A stretch of 14,420 nt of DNA, taken from assembly GCA_032353305.1 (NCBI GenBank), contig JAUCNG010060000.1, positions 1 through 14,420 of the forward strand, in the 5' to 3' direction. The position numbers and the translations under genes are program-made. The notes under the pieces were generated by a model. The model searched no databases and was not told where the DNA came from. It worked only from the letters and a program-made list of their open reading frames with translations. Numbering within the stretch: the first letter of the stretch is position 1; each line of letters starts with the position of its first letter. Below, in pieces: positions 9,955-14,420 of this stretch. Source of the DNA: Cephalothrix spiralis (taxonomy: Eukaryota; Nemertea; Palaeonemertea; Archinemertea; Cephalotrichidae).

Positions 9955-10201
9955 AACCGAAATCAAGCTTATTAGGAAATACAATTCTTATTCAGCGTTG
10001 AATATAATGCCATATTCAACATTTCCTAAAATATTTATGTGTTCAATTATTTTTGCTTATATTAAAGCCGGTTATAGTGTCACTGCTGACAAAGTTTTTC
10101 TTGCATTGGCCCTCTACAACAGCACAAGAGATTCTACCTTGTTTATTACCGATAACGTTCGGTATTTGCCCCAGTTAAAGATCACAATAGACCGCATTAA
10201 G
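9955..10201 (+). CDS. ABCC4-like: ABCC4-like transporter, alternative exon copy 2 of 4 (TM5-TM6 of TMD1, atypical TM6)
   Basis: This exon of 247 nt has one base closing a lysine codon plus 82 codons. The acceptor is cgtttttttccag and the donor gtaaac at 10202. It opens TEIKLIRKYN and has TM5 around FPKIFMCSIIFAYIKAG and TM6 around ADKVFLALALYNSTRDS, ending IDRIK. It is about two thirds identical to copy 3, and flanking intron sequence is also shared, so the two come from a relatively late duplication. Odd point: one codon is missing in TM6, and the F-x-P motif of the other copies is replaced (FITDNV instead of FIPWCV or FLPWNV). This puts an acidic residue where the others have an aromatic one. 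It remains fully open, so it may be a functional variant or an early-stage decaying exon. Confidence 0.82.
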
Positions 10202-11061
10202 GTAAACTTAAATTCGTTTTGGTGCCGGTGGATTCAATTTTTGACTTTATAGATTTTATATTAATAGTTTTGTGTATATTTGAGTTTGGCTAACCGTAGT
10301 ACATGAACTTCCGTTTGCAATTTATAGCTTGCCTAATCTCTGGCGCCTGAGCTATTCAACGCAGTGGCGTTCCTAGGATTTCGACTCAGGGGACGCATAT
10401 AGAACGGGTAAGGGGTGGCCTTAAGGTTCAGCGTTTTGAGGACTTACAACTCCAAAAAAGGCAATTTTGGTCGTTAATCTGAAAAGATAAAGGAAATCTT
10501 ACTATACACCGTATACTATATTGCCGGTAAAGGTACTTCATTGTTGACCAGTAAACCCTTTCCTGAAATTTTCAAAATCGCCGGTTGCTCAGTTTTCGAG
10601 AAATGCGCATGTGCGGTCAAGTTTTAGGGTTGCGCATGCGCAAATCGCAAAAATGACAGCAGAATCTGGTAAAATATGGGCATGTTTCTATCTTATATGA
10701 CGTAAAATCAGCCGTTAAATAGTTATTAAAGAAATAAATCAGTTTGACGTCATTATCATTGATTCGTTAATATCTCTGTAACGGCTGTTTTGACGTCGTA
10801 TAATTGTACAACGGACAGATAGAAACATGCCCCTATTTTACCGGAATCAGCTGTTATTTTTTTGGATTGTGCATCCCTAAAACTCGACCGCGCATGCGCA
10901 TTTCTCGAAAGCTGAGCAACCGGCGATTTTGAAATTTTCCGGATATGATGTCGGGACATCATTGATCAAAACCACCAAAATGTTTTACTGGTCAACATTT
11001 ACCGACGACTATACATTGTATAGTACCGTGTACAAGTTAGGACATATTGGTTTATTTTCAG
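10202..11061 (+). other. Intron between array exons 2 and 3
   Basis: This intron of 860 nt is the shortest in the array. Its first 150 nt resemble the start of the following intron (donor gtaaac, then a ttgagtttggct or ttggctttggct phrase and an accgtagt phrase), showing that the duplication included flanking intron. More than half is the foldback element at 10506-11031. The last 30 nt (acaagttagg to tttattttcag) match the region before copy 2. Confidence 0.8.
10506..11031. mobile_element. Palindromic foldback MITE, family A copy 2 (526 bp), ending 30 nt before an exon
   Basis: The ends acaccgtatactata and tatagtaccgtgt are near-inverted repeats. The interior matches copy 1 at 4719-5198: ttgaccagtaaa, ttctcgaaa, TGCGCATGCGCA (10631-10642, plus the decamer GCGCATGCGC at 10890-10899) and the central gacgtaaaatcagccgtt region with a TGACGTCA octamer (10745-10752). 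The right end at 11031 leaves only 30 nt to the first base of array exon 3, so the insertion falls just outside, or within, the branch-point region. The target duplication is not clear. Confidence 0.85.
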
Positions 11062-11311
11062 AATCGAAGTCAAGCTTGTAAGGGATTACAATGTTAATTC
11101 GGCGTTGAATATAATGCCATATACAACGTTTCCAAGAATATTCATGTGCTCAATTATTGTTGCTTATGTCAAATCCGGTAATAATGTCTCTGCTGACAAA
11201 GTGTTTCTTACCATGGCACTCTACAACAGCCTTAGGGATTCAGTTACCATGTTTTTGCCCTGGAACGTTCAGTTTTTGTCCCAGTTAAAAGTCACGACAA
11301 ACCGCATTAAG
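11062..11311 (+). CDS. ABCC4-like: ABCC4-like transporter, alternative exon copy 3 of 4 (TM5-TM6 of TMD1)
   Basis: This exon of 250 nt has one base closing a lysine codon plus 83 codons. The acceptor is ggtttattttcag and the donor gtaaac at 11312. It opens IEVKLVRDYN and has TM5 around FPRIFMCSIIVAYVKSG and TM6 around ADKVFLTMALYNSLRDS then MFLPWNVQFLSQ, ending TTNRIK. It is closest to copy 2 (about 67% by eye) and next to copy 1 (about 59%), but unlike copy 2 it keeps the F-x-P-W motif and full length. The only spacer between the foldback element upstream and the exon is 30 nt including the polypyrimidine tract, so a branch point would have to lie inside that spacer or in the element. As with its siblings, the frame works only when joined to 4127. 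Confidence 0.9.
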
Positions 11312-11420
11312 GTAAACTAGATTTAATTTGTGGCATATTTGGCTTTGGCTTATATTACCGTAGTTTAAACATGGAGTTTGATAAACGGGAATTGTATTTG
11401 CTTTGATTGTTTAATCTGCT

Positions 11421-11756
11421 TTGACACCTAGGGAATTAAATCTGTCGGAGCGCCGCATCTTCGTTTATTTATTCAGCCCCTGTCGGGAATTTATTTCCAA
11501 CCATTCAGTATTTCTCTGTTTATATTCCGTTTCTCTGTTCGATTCCGTAGATTCCGGGCGGTTTCAGTTTGACCCTCCTCCTCAAATTAGATTTGTACTC
11601 GATGGCTTTGAAAGCGTGTTTTTCTGCTTTTTGTTTGATGGCCAAAATATCTCCTTTAGACGCTTTAAGGCCATATTATTGGTTCGCGCCTTCGGCGCTC
11701 GCAATTTTGTATGTTTCTTAATAGCCCTTCGATTTTATGAATTGAAGACTAAATGA
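11421..11756. repeat. GC-richer block with a cgccttcggcg hairpin, probable old repeat
   Basis: An open frame of 111 codons runs across this block on the plus strand, but its peptide is rich in Phe and Leu with no recognised domain. The block contains the tight hairpin gcgccttcggcgc at 11686-11698, in a style often found in interspersed repeats. I treat it as repeat-derived intron sequence, not a gene. There are no terminal repeats to define its limits. Confidence 0.3.
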
Positions 11757-12365
11757 TTTACTAGTGGTAGAAAATTAGAAGTTTGTTAAAATGGATCTGT
11801 TAGGCCATCTCACAATCTCGTCCTCTGGAGCTCAAACCTTAAGCAGTCGACCAAGGGTAGTGGAATTAAAATGAATCGAAACAATGCGGTTAGGCTGTTT
11901 TGGCATTTCCTACTTCATTTGAAAGTAGTCCATATACTGGGAAGGCTTCTTAAGATAAGACTTCAACTGAAAACCAAATATATATATCAAATAAATATAT
12001 CATTCGCCCTTTTGAAATAAATCCAGTAGTATAACAATATGGCGATTTTAAGCAATTAGAATCAATTAAGTATAAGATATCACACAGATACCTGAAGAGC
12101 ATTTCAGAAAAACTTCAATTAACTTGCGGACAGGCCAGAGTGAAGTCGGTAAAAATAATAGGCGTCCAATAGTAAAGAGACGCGTCATGACCTTATTAGT
12201 GTATCAATAGCTCGCTCAAATCAATTTCATTATTATGTCCCCCCCCTACAAAGTGGGACAGATTTTGCAATCCAATATATTATCTTCCTTATATTCAAAT
12301 GTAAACGATGAATCTTAATAAAAAGTAAAACACCTATAGATTTCGCCATAATATCATGAATATAT

Positions 12366-12436
12366 ATCGTGGGCTGTAAAATATTTTGTCGTATCTCTAT
12401 ATTACAGGTACGACAAAATGATACTCAGCCGACGAT
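12366..12436. repeat. 71-nt hairpin with 28-nt arms (pre-miRNA-like or minimal foldback)
   Basis: The left arm atcgtgggctgtaaa then attttgtcgta (12366-12393) pairs with tacgacaaaat then gatactcagccgacgat (12409-12436) across a 15-nt loop. Counting by eye, about 23 of 28 positions pair: one G-G mismatch lies near the base and a small symmetric internal loop lies in the middle. The size and shape are those of a microRNA precursor, but foldback elements are common in this locus, so a minimal MITE is at least as likely. Confidence 0.55.
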
Positions 12437-12570
12437 CCAGTAGTAGGCATATTTAATCCATCCTACGGATTCTCCTTTTTGAAGAGTTTATATTTTTTTC
12501 CATTTGCTAATTCGTTTGAATTTTATCTAAAATTTTGCTAAAACCAATTGCCCATTTCTTTTAGCCTATA

Positions 12571-12630
12571 TATACACGTGCTTCTTCTTAGCAATAGTAT
12601 GATACACGTGCTACTACGTGCTCTTAGCAC
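12571..12630. repeat. Short tandem repeat carrying CACGTG E-boxes
   Basis: The phrase atacacgtgct occurs at 12572 and 12602, a 30-bp period, followed by a degenerate tacgtgctcttagcac. CACGTG, the E-box palindrome bound by many bHLH factors, is at 12575-12580 and 12605-12610. Regulatory function is not shown. Confidence 0.45.
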
Positions 12631-13137
12631 AACATCTCTCAATATATGCTTTTACACGAGCACAAGAGCCTCCCTATATAGCATTGGAGAGCCAGAGTAA
12701 AGCTTTCAAAAGATGTATGTTTCCATAGATCAAGGTTATGTTAATGTGTTAATTCGAATTTATCCAAATAATATAATTTATTGGTCTTTGCATGCTGAAA
12801 TTTAGCTTTATATATTTTTCCCCATCATTTAATTTGCCTGAATGTGTATGTATTGGTGATTGGTGTATGTTTTGGTGCGAATGCTAAAATCCATCGATAA
12901 TGCAGGTTCCTGATTTCTTCATGAATTCGGAAAATATTATCCTGAATGGAATCATTTTTAGTTCGTGTAGGTTTAGGTCTTTTACTGTATCGTGGCCCTC
13001 TTTTATCGTTTAATTGAACTTCATCTTTTTCAAAAGCTGTTTTCTTTTCTCCAGTCTATTGAAAAGGATCCGTTTTGAGACAGGCCTATTTACCATTACG
13101 AATGGAGAGCTATAACGTTGTAAACCATACTGTTTTT

Positions 13138-13274
13138 GGCCATATTCCGTTTTACGCTTTTCGAGCTTTTTTAGTTATCGCTAAATACTCCGCTATTATT
13201 GCATCTCATATGGCGGAGTACTTTGAAATACACTAAGAAATAGCATAAAGCGTCAAACGGTATAATTTATGGCC
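13138..13274. mobile_element. Foldback element ending 34 nt before array exon 4
   Basis: The ends ggccata and tatggcc are inverted. Inside, ccgttttacgcttt (13147-13160) matches aaagcgtcaaacgg (13247-13260) with one mismatch, and tactccgc (13186-13193) pairs with gcggagta (13213-13220). The total is about 137 bp with no open frame. The right end lies 34 nt before the first base of the next exon. Confidence 0.7.
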
Positions 13275-13308
13275 CAGCTTTTTATAATGCTCCGTTGTTA
13301 AATTTCAG

Positions 13309-13561
13309 AAGAGAGGCCAAGCGGGTGCTGAAAACTAATTATGCAAAAGCCCTTAACATGACGCCATATTTTATTGGTAACAAGGTCTTTGTGTTTCTTG
13401 TCATCTTGACCTATCTTCATTTCGGTGATGACGTCATTTCCGCGGACAAGATGTTCCTGACCTTAGCTCTCTATAATGCGCTGAAAGTATCCACCACTAT
13501 TTTCATTCCATACGCTATTCAGTATTCATCTGAATTACTCGTAACGACAGATAGGGTCAAG
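13309..13561 (+). CDS. ABCC4-like: ABCC4-like transporter, alternative exon copy 4 of 4 (TM5-TM6 of TMD1, most diverged)
   Basis: This exon of 253 nt has one base closing a lysine codon plus 84 codons. The acceptor is gttgttaaatttcag and the donor gtcagt at 13562. It opens REAKRVLKTN and has TM5 around KVFVFLVILTYLHFG and TM6 around ADKMFLTLALYNALKVS then IFIPYAIQYSSELL, ending TTDRVK. It is the most diverged copy: one extra residue lies in the outer loop (FGDDVISADK), lysine replaces the arginine of the other copies (ALK for SxR), and the RDS motif is absent, while the F-x-P motif is kept. The end SSELLVTTDRVK resembles the family pattern (SEA..S..RI), so this may be the copy nearest the ancestral form. 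A TGACGTCA octamer lies inside it (13429-13436). Confidence 0.9.
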
Positions 13562-14420
13562 GTCAGTTATAGTCAAGGTTACTGATGTATAGTTTGCAAA
13601 TCTAACACTACACTAACACGATATTTTGCTTCTTCCGTAAACAAACATTGATGTATATGACGTCAGACAAATACTCTCAGGTCAAAATAGTATTATGCGT
13701 CATACAGTACTGTTGTTGTGGCATATTACATGAAAATAATACGATTCGGCCCAATGTCATGTGACTTAAGTCTGACGTCATTAAACAAACGCTCTAGTCA
13801 CGTAGTAATAATGGCGTCACGTGGTAATAAGTCATTACTACTACATGCTTTACTAATATGATGAGTTCGATGATACATAAGAATAAGCATTTATTCTTGT
13901 TGTGTAGTTGTAGTTTGGCTTTTCGTTTGCAAGTCGTTAAATGGGAGCAGGTCTATACTGAGTTGAATGTCTATACTGTCTTATGTCTTCGCAGATTGGT
14001 TTTTTCCAGCTCATTGCTTAGGTGATGTCAAGGCTTACCTCTTTAATTTTTGCATCTTTTATGTTTTATTATTTGGTTTATTTATTTTTTTAAGCTTTTG
14101 CATGCAGAATGCATTTTCTTTTAATTTTAAAACCTATTAAAATGGCGGCACCAACCCTGGATTACCCTGACCAACTGACAGCGGTGGCGGAAGCGGGGGA
14201 TATAATTGGTCCACAACAGTAGTAGTAAGCCTTATGGTTCCAGGTACCTGTTGAACCGGTACCAGGTGGCTTGTTAATGTCCATGTTTCAACCAAGCCCC
14301 CGCGGCACCGGTTCTGCAGGAAGGACATGCTCAATATCCATAAGCCTATGCCGATGCCCTGCCTCTGGACTAGGTTGCCCTCGAAGCAATGCCCATTTGC
14401 CAGCAAGTAGGGGTTCTATT
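13562..14420 (+). other. Intron (5' part) after the array, with a GC-rich tail
   Basis: The donor is gtcagt at 13562. The next exon should begin in phase 0 with the linker to NBD1. Candidate acceptors (cgcag at about 13994, ttttttccag at about 14009) lead to a stop at 14020-14022 after a few codons and encode nothing family-like, so the next constant exon is probably beyond the window. Two TGACGTCA octamers (13658-13665, 13773-13780) lie here. From about 14140 the base composition changes to GC-rich (see separate entry). Confidence 0.65.
14137..14420. repeat. GC-rich segment, probable edge of a mobile element running out of the window
   Basis: From about 14140 the sequence shifts abruptly from AT-rich intron to GC-rich sequence, beginning atggcggcaccaacc and ending at the window edge. 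It has an open frame of 89 codons on the minus strand, with a proline-rich, low-information peptide and no recognised domain. A small inverted motif (caggtacctgttgaaccggtaccagg) lies near 14240. The compositional break suggests an inserted element of unknown type. Alternatively it could be an unrecognised exon, which I consider less likely. Confidence 0.35.

Larger units (their letters stand above)
11312..13308 (+). other. Intron between array exons 3 and 4
   Basis: This intron of 1997 nt runs from donor gtaaac to acceptor gttgttaaatttcag. It contains a GC-richer block near 11420-11756, a precursor-like hairpin at 12366-12436, a CACGTG-bearing tandem repeat at 12571-12630 and a foldback at 13138-13274 close to the next exon. 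The remainder is AT-rich with no recognised element and no fifth exon copy. Confidence 0.75.

Noticed and set aside
11421-11756. 111-codon open frame as a separate gene
   Set aside because: It lies in the intron between copies 3 and 4, with low-complexity Phe-rich content and no recognised motif, so it is treated as repeat-derived.
13994-14030. Possible next exon after cttcgcag or ttttttccag
   Set aside because: Both candidate acceptors lead to the tag at 14020-14022 after a few codons, and the residues do not resemble the TM6-NBD1 linker.
1-14420. CRISPR array, operon or prokaryotic system
   Set aside because: Coding sequence is split by introns with GT/AG borders, there are no regularly spaced identical repeats, and no bacterial-type gene was seen.

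Overview
The window is intron-rich eukaryotic (metazoan) nuclear DNA. It is AT-rich and full of inverted-repeat mobile elements. All the coding sequence I can support belongs to one plus-strand gene, an ABCC/MRP transporter most like ABCC4 (MRP4). Only the middle of transmembrane domain 1 (TMD1) lies in the window. The 5' exons, the first nucleotide-binding domain (NBD1) and everything after it must lie outside. The species is unknown; the repeat types and kilobase introns suit a marine invertebrate, but that is a guess.

Layout: an upstream intron (1-2440); a constant exon for TM3-TM4 (2441-2604); a constant exon for the cytoplasmic loop after TM4 (4002-4127); then four homologous versions of one exon, each encoding the rest of that loop, TM5, the outer loop, TM6 and the start of the linker to NBD1 (7621-7870, 9955-10201, 11062-11311, 13309-13561). 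The final 860 bases are intron or repeat. No exon that could continue the protein after TM6 was found there.

The main result is this exon array. All four copies are open, have AG/GT borders, start with the single base that completes the codon split at 4127, and end on a complete codon. Their lengths (250, 247, 250, 253) are all 1 mod 3. Using one copy keeps frame. Using none, or splicing one copy onto another, shifts frame and soon meets a stop. The arrangement predicts mutually exclusive splicing that would swap the TM5-TM6 hairpin of the drug-binding cavity. The constant exons have GTAAGT donors, while all four array copies have weaker ones.

The introns hold at least seven foldback or terminal-inverted-repeat insertions plus smaller palindromes. 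Three foldbacks lie within about 35 nt of an array exon. Two copies of one family sit in the intron before the array and directly before the third copy, so they could pair over long range in the pre-mRNA. This regulatory idea is inference; the exons, phases and inverted repeats are read directly from the sequence.
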